Assembly (NCBI RefSeq): GCF_000157895.3
Contig: NC_022663.1
Location: forward strand, 434,001-498,000
Length of the DNA: 64,000 nucleotides
Source: Mycobacterium kansasii ATCC 12478
GTDB lineage: Bacteria; Actinomycetota; Actinomycetes; Mycobacteriales; Mycobacteriaceae
Direction of reading: 5' to 3'
Position 1 is the stretch's first letter; each line of letters starts with the position of its first letter. The translations under genes and the position numbers were made by a program. This document shows positions 23,743-33,186 of the stretch, in pieces. A model generated the notes under the pieces. It ran no database searches and was not told the origin of the DNA. It saw nothing but the letters and a program-made list of their open reading frames with translations.

Positions 23743-25726
23743 ATGGAACTCCGCTACATAAGCATCGCCCTCCTGATTGCCGAAGCCGGCGGCGATCCGT
23801 GGACGGTCAACAGGAGCCTCCAAGCGGGTCGCCCGACTCAGATTTCCGATCTAGCCAGAGCTTTCCATGACGCGGGTGTCTCGACGGCCGAGGCCGACGC
23901 AGCATTCAATCAGGCGCGGCAGCGTTTCGAATGGGCCTGGAACCGGGAGAACGGCGATCACCCAGTCAACGACTCCGCTGAAGTGCAACGCGTAACCACG
24001 TCGCTGAAGCTCCAGGCTGCGCAACTGCCGAGGATCGGTGTCGATTTAGAGAACATCGCGGTCGCCCTGGCTGAAGCGCAACGGTCCGCCGGCTGGTATA
24101 TCTCGGCGCTCGAGCAGGACCTTGAGGATATCGACTGCGAGATCGGTGAGGCCCTCGCCAACGATGATCAAGATGAGGCCAATGCGCTGTGCGACGACGC
24201 CGTTGCCGAAACGCGGGCAGTGCTGGTCCAGCTCAACCACATTCGCGACAGCTATTCGGCGATCCTGCAAAGCAGGCTCGGCAATCTGCGCGCCGACGGC
24301 GTCGACCCGGCAGAGATAGAAGTAGCCGACGAACTCTTGATCCCACCACCTGACACCAACCCCGAGCAGGTCAAGCGCTGGTGGGATTCCCTCAGGGACG
24401 AGCAACGACGCCTATTGGTCGATCAGCACCCGCAGGAGTTGGGCAACCTCAATGGCATTCCGGCCGAGGTACGCGATCAAGTCAACGTCGCGGTGATGAA
24501 CGACGACCTCCGCCGCGTCGAAGATGCCGCCGGACAGCATGGACTGTCGCCAGAGAGCCTTCGGGACAACGCGCTCAACAACCGGGACAACGATGTGTTC
24601 AGCAACCCCGGCAAGTACGGCCTCACCGCCGCAGACATCACCCGGTATCAGAACGCGGTAAAGACCAACGAGGGCCTCAACCACGACAAGGCCGGCTCAG
24701 ATGCCCGCTCGAGGCCTGTCATGTTGTGGCCATACGATCCACTCGCCTTCAACGGCAAAGGCAGAGCGGCGATCGCAATCGGCAACCCCGACAGAGCACA
24801 AAACACCTCCGTCATTGTGCCCGGCACCAACAACAGCGTGAAAGGAGGCTGGTTGTACGACGCACATAACGACGCCATCAACCTCTACGACCAGTCGGCC
24901 AAAGCCGACCCAACCCATTCCACCGCAGTGATCGCCTGGATGGGCTATGACGCTCCCGCGTTCGAGTTCCAAAGTCCCGAAGCGGCCGTGACCGACCCGA
25001 CCAAGCTGCAACAGGTCGGCACACCGTGGATGGCGCGCCAGGGTGGCGCGGTGCTGGCTGCCGACGCCAACGGCCTAGCAGTTACCCACGAAGGTGGCAC
25101 CCCATCGCACGTAACCGTCATCGGGCACTCCTATGGGTCCACCACAGTTGCCGACGCGTTCGCCAACAGCGGCATGCGCGCCAACGATGCGGTGCTCATC
25201 GGCTGCCCGGGAACCGATCTTGCGCACAGCGCCGCTGATTTTCACCCTCAACGGCGGACGGGTCTACGTGGGTGCTGCCTCCACCGACGCGATCAGCTGG
25301 ATCGGCGAATCAGGTAGCGCGGTGCCCAATTGGGTCAACAACGCACTCGGCACCCCTCTCGGGCCATTGGCGGGACTGGGCACCGATCCGGCTCACGAAG
25401 GTTTCGGGTCGGTGCGCTTCCGCGCCGAAGTCGCCGGCTCGCACAACGTCACCCCCTGGTTCAACGACCATTCGCACTACTACAACAAGGGCAGCGAGGC
25501 GCTGCACAACATGACCGAAATCGCCGTCGGCCATGGAAACAATCTCGCAGGGGAAGGAATGCTAGCTCCACCCCGAGCCGAAGAACGAATCTCTACCCCG
25601 ACCCAGGTGCATACCCCTCTGGGAACGATTCCGCTACCGCACGTCGAGATCACCACACCTGTTACTGTCGACCCCGAATGGGACCGGCCAGGGGACTCCG
25701 TCACCAATGACCATGAGTTCAAGTAG
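23743..25726 (+). pseudogene. Rv2079-like alpha/beta hydrolase, single frameshift
   Basis: ATG at 23743 (MELRYISIALLIAEAGGDPW). The N-terminal roughly 200 helical residues are shared with the 776-aa protein. The C-terminal DUF1023-type alpha/beta hydrolase domain has the nucleophile elbow GHSYGST. At 25245-25247 one extra C (CACCCTCAACGG here, CACCTCAACGG in the paralogue at 26562-27372) shifts the frame. The first part ends at 25317 and the rest (LNGGRVYVGAASTDAISWIG to the stop at 25726) is in another frame. Restored length is about 660 residues, near that remembered for Rv2079. If the shift is real the protein loses the region after the nucleophile, including the likely catalytic His. A sequencing error is possible. 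Confidence 0.75.
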
Positions 25727-26261
25727 CTTCCGCCGGTCAGGCCTGCTGCGGCTTGCGGCCGTAGCGCTGACAATGGCTTTCCCATTGGGAGGTTGTTCAC
25801 TGATGTATCCGTTTGCGCACGATGCTGATCGCCCCGAGCATCCGCTATCCGACGAGCAGGCCATGGCGCAGGTGATCGAGCCAGCGAAACAGATCGCCAA
25901 AGTAGCTGGACTACAGGATGTCTCGGGAGAATTTGGGTGGGAGTCCTGCAATGACCAGGGCGATCCGCCCTACCGTAGCCGCGTAAACGTCAAGTTTAAC
26001 GTCCCCGCCGGCATGGATCGCAACGCCTACTTTGAGCAAGTGGCCGCAACGATGGTGGCGCATGGCTGGTTGGCCGGCCCCCCACCTGGGCTGCGCCCGT
26101 TCGGAACGGCGATCCACAAAGATGGCGTCATGGCAATCATCGGGGTGAGCCCCTTTCTCGGCGCGGATGGCGATGTCGAGCTTTCCGGCGAGTGTCGCAA
26201 CATGGGCGACCATCGTCACGCCCGCTGGCTCAATATCAGCGACCAGCTACGTGGAGGATGA
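25707..26261 (+). CDS. lppJ: LppJ-like lipoprotein, copy 1
   Basis: 184 residues. Signal peptide with lipobox LGGC (FPLGGCSLMYPF), then HPLSDEQAMAQVIEPAKQI, SCNDQGDPPYR and GECRNMGDH, all characteristic of M. tuberculosis LppJ (Rv2080) as remembered. Three Cys in total: one lipidated, two in the outer domain. The start overlaps the end of the hydrolase gene by 20 bp, so the pair is co-transcribed. Function unknown. Copy 3 at 27353-27910 is very similar. Confidence 0.8.
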   Translation: MTMSSSSFRRSGLLRLAAVALTMAFPLGGCSLMYPFAHDADRPEHPLSDEQAMAQVIEPAKQIAKVAGLQDVSGEFGWESCNDQGDPPYRSRVNVKFNVPAGMDRNAYFEQVAATMVAHGWLAGPPPGLRPFGTAIHKDGVMAIIGVSPFLGADGDVELSGECRNMGDHRHARWLNISDQLRGG

Positions 26262-26333
26262 AGTTTGAACGACAGCAATGCATCCCGTACTGGTTGCTTT
26301 CTTGACGAGCGGCCCTTTTCTTCGTGTGGAGTG

Positions 26334-26561
26334 ATGTCAATCAGCCATCGTCGACGATGGCTGGTCTGCCTTGCGGCGCTGACCGCGGCGATCTTCGCCT
26401 CCGGAGTTTGTTCGTCGATGTATCCGTTTGGGAACGACCCCGATCACCCCGAGCGTTCGCTCGCCGACGAACATGCCATGGATCAAGTAGTCAAGTAGTC
26501 GAGACAGCCAAGAAGATTACCAAAACTGCTGGGCTGGAGGATGTTTCGGGAGGTTGCGGTT
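26334..26561 (+). pseudogene. lppJ-like copy 2, frameshifted and truncated
   Basis: Starts MSISHRRRWLVCLAALTA, with GVCSSMYPF at the lipobox and SLADEHAMDQVV. A direct 8-bp duplication AAGTAGTC (26485-26492 and 26493-26500) then brings in a TAG. The shifted frame continues ETAKKITKTAGLEDVSGG and breaks off at about 26561, where hydrolase sequence begins. It is the most diverged of the three lppJ copies. Confidence 0.75.
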
Positions 26562-27372
26562 GGATTCCACCTCAGTGATCGCCTGGATGGGCTATGACGC
26601 TCCCGCGTTCGAGTTCCAAAGTCTCGAAGCGGCCGTGACCGACCCGACCAAGCTGCAACAGGTCGGCACTCCGTGGATGGCGCGCCAGGGGGGTGCGGTG
26701 CTGGCCGCCGACGTCAACGGCCTAGCAGTTACCCACGAAGGTGGCACTCCGTCGCACGTCACCGTCATCGGGCACTCCTACGGATCGACCACAGTCGCCG
26801 ATGCGTTCGCCAACAGCGGCATGCGCGCCAACGACGCCGTGTTGATCGGCTGCCCGGGAACCGATCTTGCGCCCAGCGCCGCTGATTTTCACCTCAACGG
26901 CGGACGGGTCTACGTGGGTGCCGCCTCCACCGACGCGATCAGCTGGATCGCCGAATCAGGAAGCGCGGTGCCCAATTGGGTCAACGACGCACTCGGCGCC
27001 CCTCTCGGGCCATTAGCGGGACTGGGCACCGATCCCGCTCACGAAGGTTTCGGGTCGGTGCGCTTCCGCGCCGAAGTCGCCGGCACGCACAACGTGACCC
27101 CCTGGTTCAACGACCATTCGCACTACTACAACAAGGGCAGCGAGGCGCTGCACAATATCACCGAAATCACTGTCGGCCATGGTGACCACCTCGCGCGAGA
27201 GGGAATGCTGGCCCCCCATCGAGCCGAAGAACGGATCTCCAGCCCGACTCAAATACGTACCCCGTTCGGGACCATTCCGCTACCGCACGTTGAGGTCACC
27301 ACGCCTGCCACTGTCGACCCCGAATGGGACCGGCCGGGAGATTCTGTCACTAGTGACCATGATTTCAAGTAA
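26562..27372 (+). pseudogene. 5'-truncated second copy of the alpha/beta hydrolase
   Basis: The last 270 residues of the hydrolase, very similar to 24920-25726 but without the extra C, so the frame is intact from SVIAWMGYDAPAFEF through GHSYGST to the stop. It lacks the N-terminal 390 residues. The open frame starts at 26554 inside the lppJ relic, with no ribosome site. It was created by a recombination that fused lppJ copy 2 to the middle of the hydrolase. Expression as a free catalytic domain is possible but unsupported. Confidence 0.65.
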
Positions 27373-27910
27373 CTTCCGCCGGTCAGGCCTGCTCCGGCTT
27401 GCGGCAGTAGCGCTGACAATGGTTTTGCTGTTGGGAGGTTGTTCTCCGATGTATCCGTTTGCGCACGATGCTGATCACCCCGAGCATCCGCTCTCCGACG
27501 AGCAGGCCATGGCGCAGGTGATCGAGCCGGCCAAACAGATTACGAAAGTAGCTGGTCTGCGAGATGTTTCAGGAGGATTCAGCTGGGAGTCCTGCAACGA
27601 CCAGGGCGACCCACCCTACCGTGGTCGGGTCGACATGACTTTCAACGTTCCCCCCGGCATCGATCACAGCGCCTACTTCGAGCAAGTCGCGGCGACGATG
27701 GTGGCCCACGGTTGGTCATCTGGAGCACCCTCAGGACAGCACTTGTTCGGAACGGCGATCCACAACGATGGTGTCATGGCAACTATTGGCGTAAGTCCAT
27801 TTCTCGGCGCCGACGGGGCTAGCGAGCTTTCCGGCGAATGCCGCGATATGAATAACCACCGCACTGACAGCAACGGGTTCAGCATCAAAGACCAGCTTCG
27901 TGGCCAGTGA
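27353..27910 (+). CDS. lppJ: LppJ-like lipoprotein, copy 3
   Basis: 185 residues with lipobox LGGC (LLLGGCSPMYPF) and the same motifs as copy 1 (SDEQAMAQVIEPAKQI, SCNDQGDPPYR, GECRDMNNH). GTG 27353 aligns with the ATG of copy 1; an ATG at 27359 is the alternative. It overlaps the end of the truncated hydrolase copy, as copy 1 overlaps copy 1 of the hydrolase. It is the right-hand end of the tandem duplication. Confidence 0.8.
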   Translation: MTMISSNFRRSGLLRLAAVALTMVLLLGGCSPMYPFAHDADHPEHPLSDEQAMAQVIEPAKQITKVAGLRDVSGGFSWESCNDQGDPPYRGRVDMTFNVPPGIDHSAYFEQVAATMVAHGWSSGAPSGQHLFGTAIHNDGVMATIGVSPFLGADGASELSGECRDMNNHRTDSNGFSIKDQLRGQ

Positions 27911-27937
27911 AGCTGCGCCTAGCTGCCGCCGCACTCG

Positions 27938-30178
27938 CTAACCCGTCCGCACCAACGAAATCTGGTGCCGCCCAATCGGAACCGCAACGATCGACTCGAC
28001 AGGCTGACCATCCAACCGCACCTGAAGGCCGTCGGGCAGCCCGGCCAGCGTGATCTGCGCGGCAGTATCAGACGCAACCGCGATGCTCGACGACGGCAAC
28101 GAGGCCAGCCCGGCCCGCTCGACATCGACCGTCAAGCTGGCCACGCCGGTGAGCCGCAACGTCAGATACGGCAGCACCGGAGCCGGACCGTCCACCCGCC
28201 AATCCAATTCGGTGTACAGCCCCGGTGTCGGGTCGAAGTGCGGGACAAAGCCGCGGTGCCGGCGAATGCTGTGCATCGGGTCCGGCCGCGCATACGAGCG
28301 GGCATCGACCTCCGCGGTAGCGCCGCGCCTGGCAGTCACGGCGGGATCGGCGGTCAACTCCGACAACCACCACACCTGGTGCGGCCCGATACCGAGGTCC
28401 GCACGCACCAATTGCGGATACCACGCAAACGTGATGTGACCCGGATCCGCTTGGCGCAGACCGGTTCCCATGTGCGCGATCGGATCGTCGAACTTGTCCT
28501 GAAGCACCCAGGCGATGTGATCCTCGAGCGGATAGACGGTAAACCGGTAGCGATAGCCCAGCCGGTCCAGTTCCAGCACCTGCTCGGCGGCCGAGGCGAA
28601 CGGAACCAACTCGTCGATCAACCCGTGGGCGATCACGAACGGCAACCAGCGAGCGTTTCCCAGCAGCTCCCAGGTGTCGCCCTCACGGGCACAATGCGAA
28701 TCGAGGTTCAAGTCGGCCGGAATGTCGACGTTGGGCAGCAGCCGCACCCCACACGTCGGCGGCCCGGCCAGCACCACGGCCTGGGCGAACACCTCCGGAT
28801 AGCTCAGCCCCAGCTTGTAGGCGGCATAACCGCCCATCGAATATCCCGAGATGACCGTGCGGTTGGGATCGGTTCCCAACTGCTCGGCCACCCGCGCCCA
28901 CACCTCCCACACGTCGAGTTCGCCGGCGTCGAAGTACCACGTCGACGGGCCCCGGCCCAGCGGCGTGACCACCACCGAGCCGCGAGTCTCGCACACCTCG
29001 TGCAGCAGGCGCGGGTCGATCGCGGCGAACTGCGTTTGCCCCAGCGCCAGCGAGTGCAGCAACAGCGTCAGCGGTAGCGCCTGCCCGGGCGCATACGTCG
29101 ACGGCAGGCACACCGAATACGGCTGCACCCGACCCAGAAACTGGGGATCGGTGTCCAGAACCGTGCCATCGGCAACGCCCTGACCCAGCTCCACCGAGGA
29201 CACGTACCAGCGGGTCGACGGTCCGGTGATCACCGGCTCGGCAGCGGTCTCGCGGGCCGCCAGCCGGTCCCACTGCACCGCCACCGCGAACTCGGAAACG
29301 TCACCGCTGGTCAGCGCGGCGGCCTGGGCCGCGTCGGACCAGAAGTTCAGATGCGGCTTCTCCTGATCATGGGTACGAAACGCGACGTTGTAGACGTTGG
29401 GCTGACCGGGCAGCGCGCCGTGCTCGGCGGGCACATCGGCGAACCCATCGCCTGCGGCGTTGGCCAGTCCCGCGGCCAAGCGAACCGTCCAGGTACCGGT
29501 GGGCTCCAGCACCGACCGCGGCACCTGCGCCAGAAACGACCGCGCCGGCAGGTCGACGCTGTGCTCGACGGGCGTGGCAACCTGTGTGGTCAGGTCGATC
29601 AGCCGGGCGCTGCGGCCCGACACCAGCAGGGCCATGTCGATGCCCGCCGAACGCACCCCCGCCCCGGCCGGCCAGTCGGCCGAGGCGGCCCGGCCCCGGT
29701 CGGTGTCGAAGGTGAACAGCGCGATCGGCACGGTCGCGTCCACCAGCGTGTTCCAGTCGACGCGCCACCAGGTGTGGGTCTCGGTGAGCCCGATCGCGAC
29801 GCGGAAGATGTCGGCGCCGTTGCCGGCCGCGGGCCCGGCCGGATAGACGTAGGTGCCCCGCGGCGGCGCCTGGACTTTCAGATCTCCCACCGGCAGGCCC
29901 GTCGCACCGTGGTCGTCGTAGAGAAAGTCGGTCCAGAACAACGCCCCGCCGGCCACCCGAGCCGCCCCGCAGGTACGGGGGAACTCCTCGCCGAACGGCC
30001 ATCCCGACGGCACCGGAAGCTTCGGCTCGGGCTTACGCGCGGCCGGCGGCACCCCCTCCGGCATCCCGTCGACCACGACCAATTCGGCAGGCGGTGCCGG
30101 CGACGCGGGGCGGACCACCACATCCGCGACATGGCGGGCGATACGTAACGGAAGCAGAGTCAGATCCAACAGCGACAC
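27938..30178 (-). CDS. large serine hydrolase, prolyl-oligopeptidase-like fold
   Basis: 746 residues, cytosolic by appearance. The first roughly 340 residues are a non-catalytic domain; the catalytic alpha/beta domain is at about 345-640. Nucleophile elbow GYSMGG (S447), likely Asp D522 in IDELVPF and His H554 in LEDHIAW, each at the normal spacing for the fold. The C-terminal 100 residues are a beta-rich extension ending RHQISLVRTG. It resembles mycobacterial proteins called prolyl oligopeptidase family serine peptidases; the substrate is unknown. It ends convergently with lppJ copy 3 and is followed upstream by pepE on the same strand 28 bp away. Confidence 0.75.
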   Translation of the reverse strand: MSLLDLTLLPLRIARHVADVVVRPASPAPPAELVVVDGMPEGVPPAARKPEPKLPVPSGWPFGEEFPRTCGAARVAGGALFWTDFLYDDHGATGLPVGDLKVQAPPRGTYVYPAGPAAGNGADIFRVAIGLTETHTWWRVDWNTLVDATVPIALFTFDTDRGRAASADWPAGAGVRSAGIDMALLVSGRSARLIDLTTQVATPVEHSVDLPARSFLAQVPRSVLEPTGTWTVRLAAGLANAAGDGFADVPAEHGALPGQPNVYNVAFRTHDQEKPHLNFWSDAAQAAALTSGDVSEFAVAVQWDRLAARETAAEPVITGPSTRWYVSSVELGQGVADGTVLDTDPQFLGRVQPYSVCLPSTYAPGQALPLTLLLHSLALGQTQFAAIDPRLLHEVCETRGSVVVTPLGRGPSTWYFDAGELDVWEVWARVAEQLGTDPNRTVISGYSMGGYAAYKLGLSYPEVFAQAVVLAGPPTCGVRLLPNVDIPADLNLDSHCAREGDTWELLGNARWLPFVIAHGLIDELVPFASAAEQVLELDRLGYRYRFTVYPLEDHIAWVLQDKFDDPIAHMGTGLRQADPGHITFAWYPQLVRADLGIGPHQVWWLSELTADPAVTARRGATAEVDARSYARPDPMHSIRRHRGFVPHFDPTPGLYTELDWRVDGPAPVLPYLTLRLTGVASLTVDVERAGLASLPSSSIAVASDTAAQITLAGLPDGLQVRLDGQPVESIVAVPIGRHQISLVRTG

Positions 30179-30206
30179 GACGCCAACCTACCCGGCACCG
30201 CCGACA

Positions 30207-31328
30207 TCAAACCGGCACCACGGTCAGCTCGTGCGGCCGTTGGTTGACGGACAGGGCACCGTCCTTGGTTACCACCACGATGTCCTCGATGCGGGCCCCC
30301 CACCGGCCCGGGAAGTAGATGCCCGGCTCGATGGAAAACGTCATGCCCGCAGCCAGCGCCACGTCATTGCCGGCCACGATGTAGGGCTCTTCGTGCACGC
30401 ACAGCCCGATGCCGTGCCCGGTGCGGTGCACGAAATAGTCGGCCAAACCAGCCTCGGCCAGCAAACAACGCGCCGCCGCGTCGACCTGGGCGGCGGGTAC
30501 ACCGGGTCGCACGGCGTCAAACGCGGCGCGCTGCGCCCGCTGCAGAACCGAATAGTGCTGCGCCACAACTGGTTCGGGTTCGCCGATGCTGTAGGTCCGA
30601 GTACAGTCGGAGTGGTATCCGGGCTCGACGGTCCCCCCGATGTCGACCACGACGATGTCACCCGCCTGCAGTGTGCGGTCCGAAAACCGGTGATGCGGGT
30701 CCGCGCCATGCGGGCCGGAGCCGACGATGACGAACGCCACCTCCGAATGCCCTTCGGCGACAATCGCTTCGGCGATATCGGCGGCGACGTCGGCCTCGGT
30801 ACGGCCCGGCACCAGCAACTCCGGCACCCGAGCGTGCACCCGGTCGATGGCCGAACCCGCCCGGCGCAGCGCGTCAATCTCGGCTTCCTCCTTGATCATT
30901 CGCAGCTCGCGCAGCACGTCGGTGGCCAACACCGGCAGCACGTCCAACGCAGCGGCCAGCGGCAGCAGATGCAAAGCCGGCATGGAATCGCTGACTCCGG
31001 TCGCCACCGGGCCACCGCCCAGCGCGGCGCTCACCAGTCGGTAGGGATCATCCCCGTCGACCCAGGTCCGCACGCCTAGCCCCAGAGCATCGGCAGACTC
31101 CATGAAAGTGGCGAGCTCTAGCCGCGGCACGACGAGAGTCGGCTCACCCGAGGCCGGCAACACCAGCGCGGCGAGCCGCTCGAACGTCTCCGCGCGCGAA
31201 CCGATGAGGTAGCGCAGGTCGTATCCCGGGGTGATCACCAGGCCGGCCAGACCGGCATCGGCGGTATTGGCGGCCGCCGCAGCCAACCGTCGCTCGTACA
31301 CCGCGGAGTCGAATCGGCGAGAGTTCAT
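30207..31328 (-). CDS. pepE: Xaa-Pro dipeptidase-like M24 metallopeptidase PepE
   Basis: 373 residues from ATG 31328 (MNSRRFDSAVYERRL); the frame is open to 31589 but overlaps the divergent exonuclease gene, and M. tuberculosis PepE (Rv2089c) is about 375 residues. M24 fold with the two-metal site: VVDIGG and YHSDCTRTY (Asp pair), HRTGHGIGL (His), FSIEPGIYF (Glu) and ARIEDIVVVT (Glu). It releases N-terminal residues next to proline in short peptides. It is divergent from the exonuclease gene with a 46-bp gap between starts. Confidence 0.88.
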   Translation of the reverse strand: MNSRRFDSAVYERRLAAAAANTADAGLAGLVITPGYDLRYLIGSRAETFERLAALVLPASGEPTLVVPRLELATFMESADALGLGVRTWVDGDDPYRLVSAALGGGPVATGVSDSMPALHLLPLAAALDVLPVLATDVLRELRMIKEEAEIDALRRAGSAIDRVHARVPELLVPGRTEADVAADIAEAIVAEGHSEVAFVIVGSGPHGADPHHRFSDRTLQAGDIVVVDIGGTVEPGYHSDCTRTYSIGEPEPVVAQHYSVLQRAQRAAFDAVRPGVPAAQVDAAARCLLAEAGLADYFVHRTGHGIGLCVHEEPYIVAGNDVALAAGMTFSIEPGIYFPGRWGARIEDIVVVTKDGALSVNQRPHELTVVPV

Positions 31329-31374
31329 GGCAGCCAGGCTAACCGCGCTCGCGCCGCCTGGCAGGATTGCCCAG

Positions 31375-32331
31375 ATGTCCGCTCCCCTGCTGCTGCTGGA
31401 CGGCGCCAGCATGTGGTTTCGCTCGTTCTTCGGCGTGCCGTCATCGATCACCGCCCCTGACGGCCGGCCCGTCAACGCCGTGCGCGGGTTCATCGACTCG
31501 ATGGCGGTGGTGATCACCCAGCATCGGCCCGGCCGGCTGGTGGTGTGCCTGGATCTGGACTGGCGGCCACAGTTCCGGGTGGACCTCATCTCGTCCTACA
31601 AGGCGCACCGCGTCGCCGAAACCGAACCCGAAGGCCGGCCCGACATCGAAGAGGTGCCCGACGAGCTCACCCCTCAGGTCGACATGATCATGGAACTTCT
31701 TGACGCATACGGGATTCCGACGGCCGGCGCACCGGGCTTCGAGGCCGACGACGTGATCGGCACCCTGGCGGCGCAGGAACGCCACGATCCGGTGGTCGTC
31801 GTCAGCGGCGACCGTGACCTGCTGCAGGTGGTGGCCGACGATCCGGTGCCGGTTCGGGTGCTCTACCTCGGGCGCGGGCTGTCCAAAGCCACCCTGTTCG
31901 GGCCCGCCGAGGTGGCCGAACGGTACGGCTTGCCGGCGGATCGGGCCGGATCGGCCTACGCCGAACTGGCGTTGCTGCGCGGCGATCCCTCCGACGGGCT
32001 GCCCGGGGTACCCGGCGTCGGGGAGAAGACGGCAGCCGCCCTGCTGGCCGCGCACGGCTCGCTGGATCAGATCATGTCGGCCGCTCACGACCCCAAGTCG
32101 GGGATGGCCAAGGGTTTGCGAGCGAAAGTGCTTGGCGCATCGGACTACATCGAGGTCGCCGGTTCGGTGGTGCGGGTGGCCACCGACTCGCCGGTGCAGC
32201 TTTCGACGCCCACCGATGCCCTACCGCTGGTGGCCGCCGACCCGGCGCGCACTGCAGAACTGGCGACTCGATACGGCGTCGGGTCGTCGATTACCCGGCT
32301 ACAGAAAGCACTGGACGCACTGCCAGCATGA
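31375..32331 (+). CDS. 5'-3' exonuclease (Rv2090-like)
   Basis: 318 residues from ATG 31375 (MSAPLLLLDGASMWFRSFFG), with CAGGA nine bases upstream. Domain order: PIN-like 5'-3' exonuclease with metal-binding acidic motifs (LLLDGAS, LDLDWRPQ, PGFEADDVIGTLA, VVVSGDRDLLQV), then a helix-hairpin-helix DNA-binding region (PGVPGVGEKTAAALL). It corresponds to the isolated exonuclease domain of DNA polymerase I and probably acts on flaps or RNA primers. The M. tuberculosis annotation is longer, so an upstream start such as ATG 31327 cannot be excluded, but that would overlap the pepE start. Confidence 0.85.
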   Translation: MSAPLLLLDGASMWFRSFFGVPSSITAPDGRPVNAVRGFIDSMAVVITQHRPGRLVVCLDLDWRPQFRVDLISSYKAHRVAETEPEGRPDIEEVPDELTPQVDMIMELLDAYGIPTAGAPGFEADDVIGTLAAQERHDPVVVVSGDRDLLQVVADDPVPVRVLYLGRGLSKATLFGPAEVAERYGLPADRAGSAYAELALLRGDPSDGLPGVPGVGEKTAAALLAAHGSLDQIMSAAHDPKSGMAKGLRAKVLGASDYIEVAGSVVRVATDSPVQLSTPTDALPLVAADPARTAELATRYGVGSSITRLQKALDALPA

Positions 32332-32345
32332 CAGCATCGTGACCG

Positions 32346-33128
32346 TTACTGCGGCCGGCCGACCTCGTAGGTGCCCTTGTTGTCCTGGAACGTCACCGTC
32401 ACGTGCTTGGACGCGCCGTCGATGCTGACGGTGCATTCGAAGGTGGCGCCCTTCTTGACGGTGGGGTTGACCCCGTTGTTGCACTTGACGTCCTTGACGT
32501 TCTTGGCCCCGTAGCCGTTGGTCTCGTCGGTCAGGATCTGCTGGACGCCCGAGTTAGCCTTGTTCACATCCAATTTGGTGGTGACAAAGAACCCTGGTTG
32601 CCAGAAACCGACTACCAAGACGATGCCGATGACCAGCACGACGATCACGCCGACGACGCCGCCGATGATCGCCATCGAACGCTTGGAGCTCTTCGCCGCC
32701 TGGTCGTAGGGAGCGTATTGCCCGGGATATTGACCTGGCTGACCGTATTGGCCGGGCTGGCCGGGCGCCCCGTACTGGCCGGGCTGGCCGTACTGTGCCG
32801 GCTGGCCGTATTGGCCGGGCTGGGCCGCCTGACCGTACTGCCCGGGCTGGCCGAACTGCGGAGGTGCCCCGAATTGGGTGGCCTGCGAACCGAAATCGGG
32901 CTGCCCGTAGGCGGGCGCGGACTGCGGATACTGCTGCGGATACGCTGGGTCCACCGGCTGCTGGTACTGGGGGTACTCCGCGGGCGTGTAGGCGGGAGTC
33001 TGCCACGTCGCATCCTGAGTTGGCTGCTGCTGCCACGGTGACCCGGCCATCGTCGGGTCCGAGGAATGATCGCCCTGCCCGGGCGGCTGCCACGACTGCC
33101 TGGGGTCTGATCCCTGCGGTCCGCTCAT
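32346..33128 (-). CDS. Rv2091c-like membrane protein with PGQYGQ repeats and DUF4333-type domain
   Basis: 260 residues from ATG 33128 (MSGPQGSDPRQSW), with AGGAG upstream; the longer frame to 33569 lies over helY and is rejected. About 150 residues of low-complexity Gln/Gly/Pro/Tyr repeats (GQYGQP, GQPGQYG) precede one membrane helix (AIIGGVVGVIVVLVIGIVLV). A C-terminal outer domain of about 85 residues has two Cys (VKCNNGVNP, FECTVSIDG), the DUF4333 style. Near the length of M. tuberculosis Rv2091c (about 244). Function unknown. It sits 58 bp downstream of helY. Confidence 0.82.
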   Translation of the reverse strand: MSGPQGSDPRQSWQPPGQGDHSSDPTMAGSPWQQQPTQDATWQTPAYTPAEYPQYQQPVDPAYPQQYPQSAPAYGQPDFGSQATQFGAPPQFGQPGQYGQAAQPGQYGQPAQYGQPGQYGAPGQPGQYGQPGQYPGQYAPYDQAAKSSKRSMAIIGGVVGVIVVLVIGIVLVVGFWQPGFFVTTKLDVNKANSGVQQILTDETNGYGAKNVKDVKCNNGVNPTVKKGATFECTVSIDGASKHVTVTFQDNKGTYEVGRPQ

Positions 33129-33186
33129 TGCTTCTCCTGGTCCTCCTGCGGTCACATTCCGGACATAACCGTAGCTCCGGGCCAGC

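Noticed and set aside
23743..27372. Treating the hydrolase as two normal overlapping genes (23743-25317 and 25133-25726)
   Set aside because: The paralogous copy reads through the junction in one frame and differs by a single C, so a frameshift explains it better.
31329..31589. N-terminal extension of pepE to 31589
   Set aside because: It would overlap the divergent exonuclease gene, lacks a family match, and would exceed the usual 375-residue length.
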